This document shows, in pieces, positions 10,583 to 21,697 of a stretch of 64,000 nt of DNA (positions within the stretch are counted from its first letter, which is position 1; each line of letters starts with the position of its first letter). Source of the DNA: Gnetum montanum (lineage: Eukaryota > Streptophyta > Gnetopsida > Gnetales > Gnetaceae); contig MNCI01005996.1 in the NCBI GenBank assembly GCA_015680685.1, positions 50,658-114,657 of the forward strand, given 5' to 3'. The notes under the pieces were generated by a model. The model did not search any database, was not told the origin of the DNA, and was given only the letters and a program-made list of their open reading frames with translations. The translations under genes were made by a program, and so were the position numbers.

Positions 10583-11060
10583 ACTAAGCTAAGAAAAATA
10601 ATGAAAAACATGCGTCTTGTGAAAGCCAACTAGAACCAGAATCCATAAGTTGAGGATATGAAGTCATAGTTCAAGGCCAACTATGATAGTTTTCTTTATA
10701 AAAAAGTAGAAATTATGGGCTACATGGAGAAATTTGATAAAGATTAATATTGAATGGTCAAATGCAAAAGTAAAGATGAGAAGCATGGAAAAAATGATCA
10801 ACCACAATGGCAAAAGTAAACCACACCATGATGATTATGAAGGAAGACACCATGGTGGTGGGAAAATTCTTAACGCATGCTAACCCAAGTAATTCACAAA
10901 AAACCATGACTTAACAATATAAGACATTTCTATTATTTTTCAACTTAGGGACAAGGTAGAATTTAATCGTGGGAGTTTAATGGGGATAATAGATGTACAA
11001 TTACCACCCTACCTACCTTAAGTTGTTTATGTGATTTTTGAAAATTATTTATAAATGAAA
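10583..11060. repeat. Direct repeat X, copy 2
   Basis: A second copy of the sequence at 9055-9470 plus 10386-10490, uninterrupted here. The continuity of this copy supports the insertion of the 9478-10375 segment into copy 1. Confidence 0.5.
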
Positions 11061-11099
11061 ATCTACATGGAATGACCAACAAAAAAGTCTATGGTGATG

Positions 11100-12200
11100 A
11101 ATAGATAATTGCACACCTTCTAATCAAGGGAAAAATTTACGAATAATATTCAAAGGCACGACAAAAGTCCAAACCCTAAAATGTTCATAAAATGATGGAA
11201 ACTTGAAAATCAATGAAATTGACAAATTTTGTTTTATATTGAGTGAATATAAACATTTTAGGATGAAACAAGATGTACGTGTAATATCCAAACTTGAAAT
11301 GGTTGAACCTATAAATTCTCATGAAACCCCAATTCCCAAAAATTACTGAAAAGCATTCAATTAATCTCACAATTAATGAATAAAAATAAATCATATTTAA
11401 ACATGAGAAACAAGACCTAACCCAAAAATAATTACACATAAACCATGAAATTAGACAAAACCCATCTATGCTAAAATGCAAAAAAAAAAATAAAAAATAA
11501 AAAATAAAAAATAAAAAATGAGAACTTGAATAAAGCATAATAAAATGTCAAGAAGTCTCTTGTGGAAACAAGAAGCATAAATACAAGAAGAAAGTGTATA
11601 CACATAGTGACATGCATAGATGAGCCATGAACACAAAGTACTAACTCTAACAATATTATCACAAGCCTCCAATCTAGCAATTTCACATTAAGGCATAATG
11701 AATGCCAAAGTACTCAAAAGAATAGAATGTGAGATTTTTAATGGAAAAGTATCCAAGAACAAAAACATGACAACCCTAATCCTATCTTGTGAAAATAAAA
11801 TGAAAATAACAAAAACCTACCACCAAGCCTTACTTGTCTTCCATAGACATGCCAAAAAGCCAAAAGAGATATACCAAAAACCTTTTGATAAAACCAACAC
11901 ATACCATATCATAACTTTAATTTATATATTCTAGAACATACACTTGCATGTGCACACAACTTAATCATGCAATTTACATGTCATTTATGCCTAATCCATG
12001 GTTACATTGAAAATGATGTCAAATTGAACCACCATGTTAGTGCATAGTAGTTGTATAAGAATTAATAATGCATAAAATTTAATATACATAAATATAAAAT
12101 TTAATGTTGAAAGTCTATAATAACAAATTTGCATAACTAAAAAGCATGATGAAAACACATCCAAGAATATCAAAGAAATATAACATGAGGTAAGAATAAT
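11100..12200. other. AT-rich sequence without a recognisable gene
   Basis: It contains an (A)n/AAAAAAT simple repeat at about 11477-11518. Short ORFs on both strands are low-complexity products of AT-rich DNA. The part nearest 12200 may be the decayed 3' end of the copia element to its right. Confidence 0.5.
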
Positions 12201-13434
12201 AACTTAGGCATCAAAAAATATGGATTGTTATACTTTATTTAATATAATTTGATTCCCTTATTTTCTTGTTTAACTTGAATGCCTATGAAGTATTTCAGTT
12301 CTCTAAGAACTTTTATTTCAAAATTGTCCTTCATATATAATATAAATTCTTCCAATAACTTGTCATTTATAGTAATAAAGACTATATCATCAACATAAAG
12401 GGATATTATTGTGAACTTAATATTGTCATGTTTATAATATAAGGTTAGATTGAACATGCATGATGAGTAATTTTTCTTCAAAAGAAAATCATTAGTTCTA
12501 TGAAACCATGTCTTAGATGCTTACTTTAGGCCATACAAAAACTTTTTTAGTTTGCAAACTTTATCCTCATTTCCTTTGACTTTATATCCTTTTGGCTATT
12601 AGACATAAACTTCTTTATTTATATATCTTTTAAGAAATCTTGAAGTGTCATCTATTTGATGTAATTTTACATTATGATTAGTAGCAATTAAGATGATAAG
12701 CTTTCAGGTTTTAAACCTTGCCACTAGCGCAAATATTTCTTTATAGTTAGTATGTTTCTTTTGTCTAAAGCCTCTTGCTACTAATATTGCTTTATGTTTT
12801 ATGAATTCTTCCTTTTCATTAAATTTTTTATACAACCATTTGCAATTAATAATCATATTTTCTTTTGCCCTATCAACCAACACCCACACATTATTTTTAA
12901 TATGGCCTCATATTATTTACCCATGGCTTCCTTCTATACTTTGATTTTTAGAGCTTCTTCTATGTTGGATGGTTCTTACTTAAGAGCTAAATAGGCAAGA
13001 TTTTTTATTATATTTGATTAAGTTATTCTTTTTTAAAATTTGTGTCCAATATTTGATCTTCAGGGTAATTTCTTTGAACCCAAGACTTAGGATTATTTTG
13101 AGTTTTTAGTTTTTCATTATTATGTTGAGGCTAATTTATACCAAATTTATATTCACTGGATATCACATGCTAGAGGAGTACCATTTGTATGCAATTAGCT
13201 CATAGCATTTGTATCCACTTGTTTTTGTATCATAGCTAAGAAATATACATTTTTTCCTTTGTTGTCTAACTTGTCGAGAAATTGTTTTGGAATCTTAACA
13301 TAGCAATGACATCCAAATGTCTTCATGTACTTTATATTTGGTAGCTTGTTATAAGAGAGTTAATAAGGTGACTTGTCTTTATTGGTGCTCCTAATAATTA
13401 TATTTGTGATATAGATTGCCATAGTCATGGTGAT
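12200..13434 (-). pseudogene. Ty1/copia pol, part 2 (integrase C-terminus and reverse transcriptase)
   Basis: On the minus strand, from 13434 leftward, the frame shows an integrase C-terminal region (motif NIKYMKTFGCHCYVKIPKQF), then the RT start (CKWLYKKFNEKEEFIKHKA, ILVARGFRQ at 12889-12704) and the catalytic SLYVDDIVF box at 12481-12239, followed by LKYFIGIQV. This order is diagnostic of Ty1/copia. Stops and frameshifts are frequent. RNase H and the 3' LTR were not found. The protein continues from the part at 18629-20000, interrupted by E2. Confidence 0.85.
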
Positions 13435-14187
13435 TGATGAGCGGCAAGGTACCCTATGTCCAACCATATGAATCATGAGCGGTCACGTGTGGCTTGGTCG
13501 AATTCCGCAGACTACAAGCACTTGCATACACCAAAATCTTTTAAAGTCTAATTCTTTAATTGTAGGAAATGGAAAGTTGTGTAAATTATAATTGTTCTAC
13601 TCTATTGGTTAACTCTTCCTAGCATAAGCAACTGATCCCATCTTCCATGCACATCCTGAGCATACCCTAACCACTGCTGGGTTACCAAGTGTTTGATATA
13701 TGTTCAAGATGGTTGTGCCTATGGTTCTCATAAAATATGAAAGGACAATAACAATAACGTGATAACAATAAAAGCTACTGAAATTATTAAAGTGTTGAAA
13801 TATTAAACTATTAAAATTCTTAAGTGATTAAATCCAAATGCTGTAAGGAATGCTCATAAAGCTCATCTTTATTGTTGGTCACGCCAATGGGCTTAGGTAC
13901 ATTAGCACTCAAATAAAAAACCATACACCTTTCTCAAACCTGCTGCGGGCACTTGGAAAATATTCTAACTCTTATGGGAAAAAACTACAAGATTTTGGCA
14001 ACAACTACTCTAAAAGATGCCATAAATGCTATGGGTGCACAAATATTTATAACAAGAGATAGACTTTGCGTTAACGGGGTCATGTTAACACATGGATGGA
14101 TACATCGACGGGGTCACGTCAATGCAGCTGCATCAACGAGGCTCCATTAATGTGGCTTAGTTGACGTATCAACAAAAGACTTCATCA
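13435..14187 (-). repeat. E2 3' LTR
   Basis: A 753-bp LTR from TGATGAAGTC (14187) to the end complementary to TGATGAGCGG (13435). The upstream part consists of repeated GTTAACG/GGGGTCACGT/GAGGCTCC motifs (14060-14170). The TATA box is at 14044-14051 (minus). Confidence 0.88.
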
Positions 14188-14204
14188 TACCCCCATGACT
14201 GAGT
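14188..14204 (-). promoter_or_regulatory. E2 polypurine tract
   Basis: On the minus strand CAGTCATGGGGGTA immediately precedes the LTR start TGATGAAG, with the conserved CTCGAGGATGAGTTTTCA block upstream. Confidence 0.8.
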
Positions 14205-14425
14205 GAAAACTCATCCTCGAGTTTATTACAATTTGGAAGGTATGAAGTTATTGACGGTACACATGATAAAACACATTTACACACATTGACTCTATTAATA
14301 TATTAAGTGCCCTGGTGTACGGAAAAACAAATTACAAAATTGTGGTATTCACGGACAATGAAATCGAACATCCTAATAGCCATAGATTCTCAACCCTGTC
14401 AAAATGCTGAAGTTACTAGAGAAGG

Positions 14426-17280
14426 TCACACGGTTCCTGGTGGCGGTGGTTCTGATGGGCCTTCGTCAGTTTCTAGTGCACACAATGATTGAGGCATTGA
14501 TGATGGTTGTCCTGCAGCCACTGCAACTTCCAAAGGTAATCAAAAAGCCTCCAACAATGCTCTCACCTTCTCCTCTTTATTTCTTGGATTGTTCACCATC
14601 TAGATAGCTTCATTGATGTGTGCTGGAATGGGAACATTCCAAGGGCATGGAAGTGTAGGGAAGAGTTCCTTCAAATTGAGAAAACAAGTAGTGAACTATT
14701 TTCATTCAATATTGAACGCTCGAACTGATGTTTGCAGCTATTGGTAGTCATTCATTTTCCAGACCAAGTTCTTTGCAATAGTGCATTGTCCTTCAAAATG
14801 AGTGTGAAGAACTTCAAGTTCCGCATTGGCTATTTCTAGCTTTTTCTTTATCTCTTTATGCACTTGGAACTCGCCCTCGTATAAAGAATATGAGGTGGCC
14901 ACTTGTTTCTCTAGGTCTAACTAGAGCCTTCCAACTGTTAGCATAGCCAGGTTTGCATAACAGAGATTGGCTAACTCCATGTATTTTATCATTTCTTCAA
15001 TTTGCAGCTCTTTGAGGCAGATCTCAACCTAGTTGTAGGCGTTCAAGCCATTGAAGATGGGCTGCCACACCTCACCTCCTTCCTAGAGCTACTGGAATGC
15101 TTGGTTCATTTTAGCCTTTGCGACTTGAATCTCTTTTTCATTTACTTCTTTTTGCAATCCCACCTAGTACCTATAGTGATTTTTAACTCGTTCAAACTTT
15201 AGGACCTCATTTTTCCAAGCGACAATTTCAATTGTTGATTTTTGTAGCAAGGCTCGAACTTCCTCCATAGATAGATCACAATTTTTAGCTGCCAATCTCC
15301 TCACATTAGTATTTACCTTGGCTAGCTCCTCCTGCTATTGATGGATGAAGTCTTTCATGTGTTGATTCTCAACACCAACATTGCATAGGCGATGAACTTC
15401 TGCGGTTAGCCTGACATTCTCCTAACGAACCTCTGCCAAGTCCTTGTTTAGATGGTAAGCATGGATGTCTATTAAGGACTTGTCAAAGATTGCTGACTCT
15501 TGCTCACCTTCAACCTTTTGAAGTTTGGTTTGAAGTTGTTGAAAAGCTTCATCCTTGGTGAGTTCATGGTTGAGGAGAGATGGATTAGCAAGTTGAACCC
15601 TTAATTAGGCAACTTCCACTACCAAGCGTTCATGATCCACTTGTGCTACTTCAAGTTGCCCCTCCAAGATGAGGCACTTGCCCCTTGCTGAGAGTAGCTC
15701 CGACTGGGTTGTAGTAATGTTGTCTGGAAGATAAAAGACATTCAGAAGCAATTGCCCGATTCCCACCAGTTGGTCCAACAACTCTTCATGTTGGGCTGCA
15801 TTGATTTTGCTACATGAAGTTCCTGTGGATGTCTATACATCTCCAAGTCCATGTACATCTGATACAGGTGCCATAGGTGCATTAAGGGCTATAGCAATTG
15901 TGTCAGCAACCATTTCAGTTGCAACTTCTTGTCCCTAGTGTTGCATTACCAAGATAGTCTTCCCTTCTCCATCCTCCAAGCACACTGAAAAAGTAGCGGC
16001 ATTTCTTGAGATTTTAGGAAATAATTGTTGGGTTGACATCATTACTTCTTGAACAATGGGGTTAGTTCTAGCAGGCACTTGCATTTGGATGACAGAAAAC
16101 ATCAGCCCTACTCTCTATAGTAGACTTACCGATTGAGCCACTTGTTCAAGATGGCTCATCGCAGGGCGATAAATTGAAGGGTCTTCTCCTTCACCAGTTC
16201 CTATTGATTGCTCTTGTTGGCTTAAGAGTGATTATCAAATCTCACATATGTGTTCTACGATTGTGTGTGAGCCTGACCTTTTTGTTTGCGTAGGTGGTGG
16301 AGGTGGTTGCTACTCTTCCTTAAGTTGTGTTGTGGCTGGAGTCTTGTCCTTCATCATCTCCCACCACAAGGCAATTAGGACGTGATGAAGTATGTCATTG
16401 GAATATCATGCTATCCTTGCCCATTTGCACAATTTTCTGATTAGTCAGGGAAAGGGTAGAGCTTGCCTTCCATGTTAGTTTTCAGCAAATCTCTTCTCAA
16501 TCTCTAGGAAAAGAAACTATGGAAGGTTGATGGGGAACTTTTCACTTAGAGCTGCACATGCATGAGCAGAGAAGGTAGTGATCTTGCTGGGTTTTACCGT
16601 TGGATTCAAGTGGTAAGACACAATTTTTGAATAGACCCTCTCTACAGTGGTTAGGGTGCCAAATTCCTTGTGCTCTAACCCATAGCATTGCTTGATCCAC
16701 TCCCCTTTTACCTCAGGTTCTACTTGTTTGGGGATCTTTGCCACGTCAGCTCTTGTCTCTAGCAACCCCAGAGCTTGTGCAATTGGTTTGGCAAAGTAAG
16801 AGACATGAATGTCTTTGATTCTTACTTTGGACCCTGGCTGCTGATTTGTCCAAAAGAGGTAAGTTTCTACTAGGTATCATTCACCACTGGATGTGATGAT
16901 TGGCCACATAGGAAAATTTTGCAATTGGATTTTAACCTCTTTTGGTGCATTCTCTAGAAATGGTCCAAAGTGCAACTCCTAAAGGACCATTTGTTGTAGT
17001 TCCCTTGGCTTAATAGTGTTAATACAAGCCTGGGTCAAGGTGACCTTAAGCCGTGGTGCTACCACTAGAGTCTTGTCCCTTCATGATTGTTTGCTGGGGA
17101 CATCCTCTTCAGGAATATGATGAATAGATTCCATGTTAGATTCTTCGCAGAGGGGGCCAGTTGCATGTGAGCCCTTTGCGTGCTTTGGAGGTTGTGTGCC
17201 TCATCCTCTTCTCATTCTTGGTTGCGTGCCCCTTGGTTGGGATGGTCCCTGTCCCCTTGGATGCCTTGGTTTGGATGCAT
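14426..17280 (-). pseudogene. E2 ORF2: accessory coiled-coil protein, decayed
   Basis: At 2855 bp it is nearly the same length as the E1 and E5 copies. The ATG at 17280 follows TGACTACAG. The globular block is at about 16990-16440: SSGEWYLVETYLFWTNQ, then a segment around 16765-16517 containing EWIKQCYGL and AHACAALSEKFPINLP, then an LPFP-type motif. From about 15990 to 14750 the sequence is a long charged coiled coil, ending in a proline-rich EPPPPGTV. In-frame stops are mostly TAG and TAA at former CAG, CAA or TGG codons. The function is unknown. It survives here as the only gene-like content of the element. Confidence 0.72.
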
Positions 17281-17400
17281 CTGTAGTCACAGCATAACCA
17301 TGAATTAAAATATGTATAAGTTGCTTAAAATGGCAAGCATACACCTCATTTTGACCAAGCTATGACAATGGCATGTGCATCCTATTAGGTTCCCTAGAGT
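17281..17400 (-). promoter_or_regulatory. E2 ORF2 leader 3' splice site
   Basis: TGACTACAG directly precedes the ATG, matching the E5 TGATTACAG and E1 TGATTGCAG acceptors. A GAGGTGTATG donor-like sequence lies within 100 bases upstream. Confidence 0.45.
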
Positions 17401-17520
17401 ATAGTTGAGGGATTAGAAAAAATAGTAAGACATGATTTGTAATTTATAGTATCATTTTTGTTTTTTCTTGTCTGTGCCCTAAGAGGTGTTAAGTCTTTGA
17501 TAATTATAATAATTATAGGC

Positions 17521-17540
17521 CTCACCCCCCCATGATGAAG
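17521..17540 (-). promoter_or_regulatory. E2 G-rich tract in the ORF2 leader
   Basis: The minus strand reads CATCATGGGGGGGTGAG, similar to the AGTCATGGGGG polypurine core and at the same place as the E1, E3 and E5 leader tracts. Confidence 0.4.
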
Positions 17541-17696
17541 AGCAGACCTCTGGTTGCGAAAGGGTTGAAAGAATGGATGGATTGGGACATGCGGTGGAAA
17601 CATTTTGTGCTCAGAAAGAAGTGTTGGCGTAGAAACAATGAAAAAACTCCCTTAGCATTGTGAACAAATGGAAAAATTCCAAAGGCACAATGATGG

Positions 17697-17750
17697 TATA
17701 TATATTATTTTTGCCATGCATTGATGAGGCCACGTAAACGAGGCTACGTA
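17697..17750 (-). promoter_or_regulatory. E2 internal U3-like promoter fused to the 5' LTR
   Basis: A TATA-like ATATATATACC (minus) lies at 17696-17706. Upstream of it come GGCCTCATCAATGCATG and GTAGCCTCGTTTACGTGG, closely resembling GAGCCTTGTTGACATGG and GGCCGCATTAACG in E2's own LTR. The LTR end (GGGGTA...) joins directly here, so the normal LTR end, primer site and everything up to this promoter are missing. Confidence 0.62.
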
Positions 17751-18628
17751 CCCCTACGCCCAACCATGCAAATCACGAGCATTCACGCGTGACTCGGTCA
17801 AATTCCGCAGACTACAAGTAGTTGCATACACCAAACTCTAGCCAGCAAAACCTTAGTTAGAATGATCATTGTCTTCCCAACCTCACTTGTGATATTCTAA
17901 AGCGATGGTTAAGTGAGATTGAGGCAAATAATTTTTATTGGTTTTCTTTTTATCTTTTAAAGTCTAATTCTTTAATTATAGGAAATGGAAAGTTGTGTAA
18001 ATTATAATTTTTCTACTCTATTACTTAACTCTCCCTAGCATAAGCAACTGATCCCATCTTCCATGCACATCCTGAGCATACCCTAACCACTACTGGGTTA
18101 CCAAATGTTAAGCATCACTGGGTTACCAAGTGTTTGATATATATTCAAGATGGTCGTGCCTATGGTTCTCATAAAATATGAAAGGACAATAACAATAACA
18201 TGATAATAATAAAAGCTGCTGAAATTATTAAAGTGTTGAAATATTAAACTATTAAAATGCTTAAGTGATTAAATCCAAATGCTGCAAGGAATGCTTAAAA
18301 AGCTTGTCTTTATTGCTGGTCACACCAATGGGCTCAAGTACATTAGCGCTCGAATAAAGAGCCGTATACCTTTCTCACACCTGTTGTAGGCACTTTGAAA
18401 ATATTCTAACTCTTACCGAAATAAACTACAAGCATTTAGCAACAACTACTCCAAAAGATGCCATAAATGTTGTGGGTGCATGCATATTTATAGCAAGAGA
18501 TAGACTCTGCGTTAACGAGGTCATGTTAACGCATGGATGGATACGTCGACGGGGTCACGTTAATGCGGCCATGTCAACAAGGCTCCATTAACGCGGCCCA
18601 GTTGACGTATCAATTGAACACTTCATCA
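17748..18628 (-). repeat. E2 5' LTR, inner end truncated
   Basis: An LTR on the minus strand starting TGATGAAGTGTTC (18628). The TATA box is at 18485-18492. The AACG/GGCCGC/GACCTCG repeat array lies at 18500-18605. The last dozen bases before the expected ACTCATCA end are replaced by the internal promoter sequence. Confidence 0.82.
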
Positions 18629-20000
18629 GTGATGCTCCAATATCTATTTGATAATTATGCATTTTGAGCTCTATTTTGTCTTTCTACAACTCCATTTGAT
18701 TGGGGGCTATACCCACATGTTTTTTCATGAAATATTTCTTGTTTTGTGTAGTATTATTTGAAATTATTATTGATGAACTTTTCTCCTTTACCTAAGCTGA
18801 TGGAATTTATTATTATATTCATGGTATTGTGCATAATAGTGTAGAAATCTTTGAACTTGCTTATTACTTCATCTTTTGTTCTTATGTTGTATGTTTAAGT
18901 AATTCTAGAGTGGTAATCTACCATCACAAGGATGTAATTTTCCCTTGTAATTGAAGTGGTTGGCATGGGACCAATAAGATCCATATGAATTAGCTCAAGT
19001 GTTTTGTCTTTTCTTTGCATGGTCATGGTGTGAGAACTATTTATTTTCTTGCCTTGCATGCAAGTTGACATTTCTCTTTTTGAGTTTCTTTGATTTAGAG
19101 ACTTTCTATTTTTTTTAGGTCTATCATTCTTTCAATATTGTCATACAAGGTATGACCTAATCTCTTGTGTTAAATTTTCTCTTCTTCTTCATTAATAGAT
19201 AGGCGATGATTTCCTAAAATTATTTGATAGGTAATTTTATTTGATTTAATTATTTGAATAATGGGTTCTTTTGGTTTTTGACCATCATTGCTAAGGACAA
19301 TGAGATTTTATTTTAAGTCAAAATAGCCATAGTCTATGTAGTAGATTTGATTATTGTAGGATCTAATTTTAATTATCTCTTCTCCATTTAGTTTTGTGAT
19401 TGTACACCATTCATATCTAAAGCTTTCATATGTTACTTTTCTAGCCATTTACCCTACTAAAAGTAAGGAATTTAAAAGATTTGGAACATGAAACACTTTA
19501 GTAGTGGCTATGGCTTTGTTGTTGGGTAGTCTTATAATACAGTCTCCTACTACTTCTATATTGAGAAAGTTACTATCGCCAATTTTGATGTTGCCAATAT
19601 TGTAGAACTTGTAATTGAGTAGATAGGATTTGTGAGGTGCCATGTGATTTGAACATATATTATCTATAATTCATGAATTTTATATAATAATTTGACTAGA
19701 ATTAAAAGCTTTAAGATTATCTTGATTGTCTTCTTATATTGGAGTAGATGTTAATCCCTCCTCTTGGTTTTTGTTTTGAATTTGAACTAGAACAAAGCCA
19801 ATTTTTATCTAGCAATATTCTATAGTGTCTTCCCTTCTTTCGTAAAATCTATAGAATGGGATGGTGTTGTTTGTTTGTATGTTCCTTTGGATTAGTTTCC
19901 TCCTAAACATCATTTTTTGAAGAAGGCCTTTCATCATCTTTTCAAAGAATGAAGTCCTAGGTCCCATTGAAGATGATGGGACATTTTTCAATTTCCTTAT
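18629..20000 (-). pseudogene. Ty1/copia pol, part 1 (protease and integrase)
   Basis: Minus-strand frames show a copia protease-region segment at 19643-19449 (GDCIIRLPNNKAIATTKVFH, VPNLLNSLLLVG) and an integrase core ending in PQSNGVVERQNRAQ just right of 18629. A gag-like basic stretch lies at 19991-19809. It continues into 13434 and leftward once E2 is removed. Confidence 0.78.
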
Positions 20001-20321
20001 TACAACTCATTATAAACTTAGCACTTTGATACTAGCATAATTTTTAAAGTTAAAATTTGAAATTTTGATGAAAGTTGATGAAAAATAATGAAAATTTTGT
20101 TTACCATGAATCATGGTATTCTACTACGAGTCATGATCTTTGGACCACAATATAGCCACAAGTTGTGTGTAGAGAAATAGAGAAAAGTAAATCAAACTAA
20201 GAAAATTATAAGAAGGCCATGAGTGGACCACGAGTTGTGCTTTGACAAACTAGAGAAAAAAATTCAAACTAAGGATTGCATGAGCCAAACAAAGTATCCA
20301 AATAGCTAAACATGATATCAT

Positions 20322-20735
20322 GAATCACTATCTTCCCACTTGGAGTAGTAGTGATCTTGTTTATAGTTTAGTCCAAAGCTAGGTGTATGTTCATGATATT
20401 GTTTAGCAATTAATAAAAATAATTTAAAATATAGAAATTAAATAGTTTATCTAATTAATATCAAAGTAAATTTTAAACTTACATACCTAGTACTATGATT
20501 ACTAAGCCTTGGGCTATTGGACAAGCCAAGAAATAACACTATTGAGACTCCTAAGTGAATACATATTTATGCTTAAAATTGGTCATATTCATTCTACCAT
20601 AATTAACATGCATGGAAATGTAACTAGCAATATAAATTGCATTAAAAAGTAAATGACCTAGAAAATTAAATTCAATTGTAAGTCAAATTGCTCCAATGGA
20701 ATGGAATGGAATGAATCTTAATCTTTATTACCACT
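20322..20735 (-). repeat. Minus-strand E-type LTR fragment
   Basis: It resembles 440-850 of the E1 LTR (CTTCCCACTTGGA...TAGTTTAGTCCAAAG, then the GCATAAGC/TACCAAG region), ending in a degenerate TCTTTATT polyadenylation region. It is cut by the E3 5' LTR at 20736 and lacks both ends. Confidence 0.6.
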
Positions 20736-21551
20736 TGATGGGGCGCAATATAGTGCACGCAATGTATCGTATGCGATATCGCGTCTTCTCCCGTGATATC
20801 ACATATGTGATATCGTAGTCCACTGCCATTTCTATAAATAAGAGGTGGCTCTCCCTTATTTCACCATCTAGATCTAGACCTTAGCCAAACTCTTGCCATT
20901 TTTCCATTCCAGAGTTAGAATAATTTCCATGTGTCTGTAGTAGGAGTCCCAAAGTGAATAGATCTTTATTTGAGCAATTTTGTACCTGAGCACACAATTG
21001 TGTACGACAATAAAGATGAACTTTTTGATAAACCTTGCAGTGCACGGACTAAGCTAATGAGGATTTAATTACTATTGAATGTTTAAATGCTTTCTCAAGA
21101 CTTAATCTCTCTCAACCCTCAACTCTCATAGTTAAGTGCATTTAGTACGACTGCTTTGAGCATGTGTGTTACACTTGGTAATCCCAGTAACGAATAGCGT
21201 TTGGAAATCCCAGCAGTGTTGCATTGGTTTAGGGTGTGAAACAGCAAGTGGGAATAGATATTGATGCTAGGGTAATTAAGGCTTAGTTAGTTAAAGTTAG
21301 TTACTTAGTCTCTTCACCCTTTCCTCTCTTAGCATAGGCGATAAAAACATAAAAGATATAAAAATCATATACCTCAAGTTCACTTAACCATACAACTATG
21401 ACAAATACAAGTAAGCTTGGGAAGACAATGACTGATTAACCTTAGGTGTGCCATAAGGCGTGTAGGCACTTAGTCTGCAGAGTTTGACCGGATCGCACGT
21501 GTAACGCTAGTATTCATATGGTTGAGTGTAGGGGTACCTCGCCACTCATCA
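20736..21551 (+). repeat. E3 5' LTR
   Basis: An 816-bp LTR from TGATGGGGCGC to CCACTCATCA. GATATC/GCGATATC palindromes lie at 20760-20820, the TATA box at 20833-20840 and an AATAAAGATGAAC polyadenylation region near 21009. Confidence 0.92.
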
Positions 21552-21571
21552 TTAGTGCCATTTCTGGGGAC
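21552..21571 (+). promoter_or_regulatory. E3 tRNA-Asp primer-binding site
   Basis: TTAGTGCCATTTCTGGGGAC follows the LTR directly. Plant tRNA-Asp predicts TGGCGCCGTTGCCGGGGA. Most mismatches are transitions at CpG or CHG positions. A tRNA-Asp primer is typical of Athila elements. Confidence 0.7.
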
Positions 21572-21697
21572 TAAGTTGCTTGTGTGCTAAGTAGAACATA
21601 GGAAATCATCCACATCATTGGGAAGCTTAAACGAACCCTTAGGGTTAATCAGAAGAAAATTTAAACAATGGTCAATAGCACACTGACAAGATAAACA

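Larger units (their letters stand above)
13435..18628 (-). mobile_element. E2: LTR element carrying only ORF2, with intact TSD
   Basis: Both ends are LTRs of the shared family and the flanks are identical 5-bp duplications GTGAT (13430-13434 and 18629-18633). Removing the element and one GTGAT rejoins the copia integrase frame. The 3.5-kb interior holds ORF2, its leader, an internal TATA region and a polypurine tract. Gag, pol and the tRNA primer site are absent, and the inner end of the 5' LTR is fused to the internal promoter region. Confidence 0.88.
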
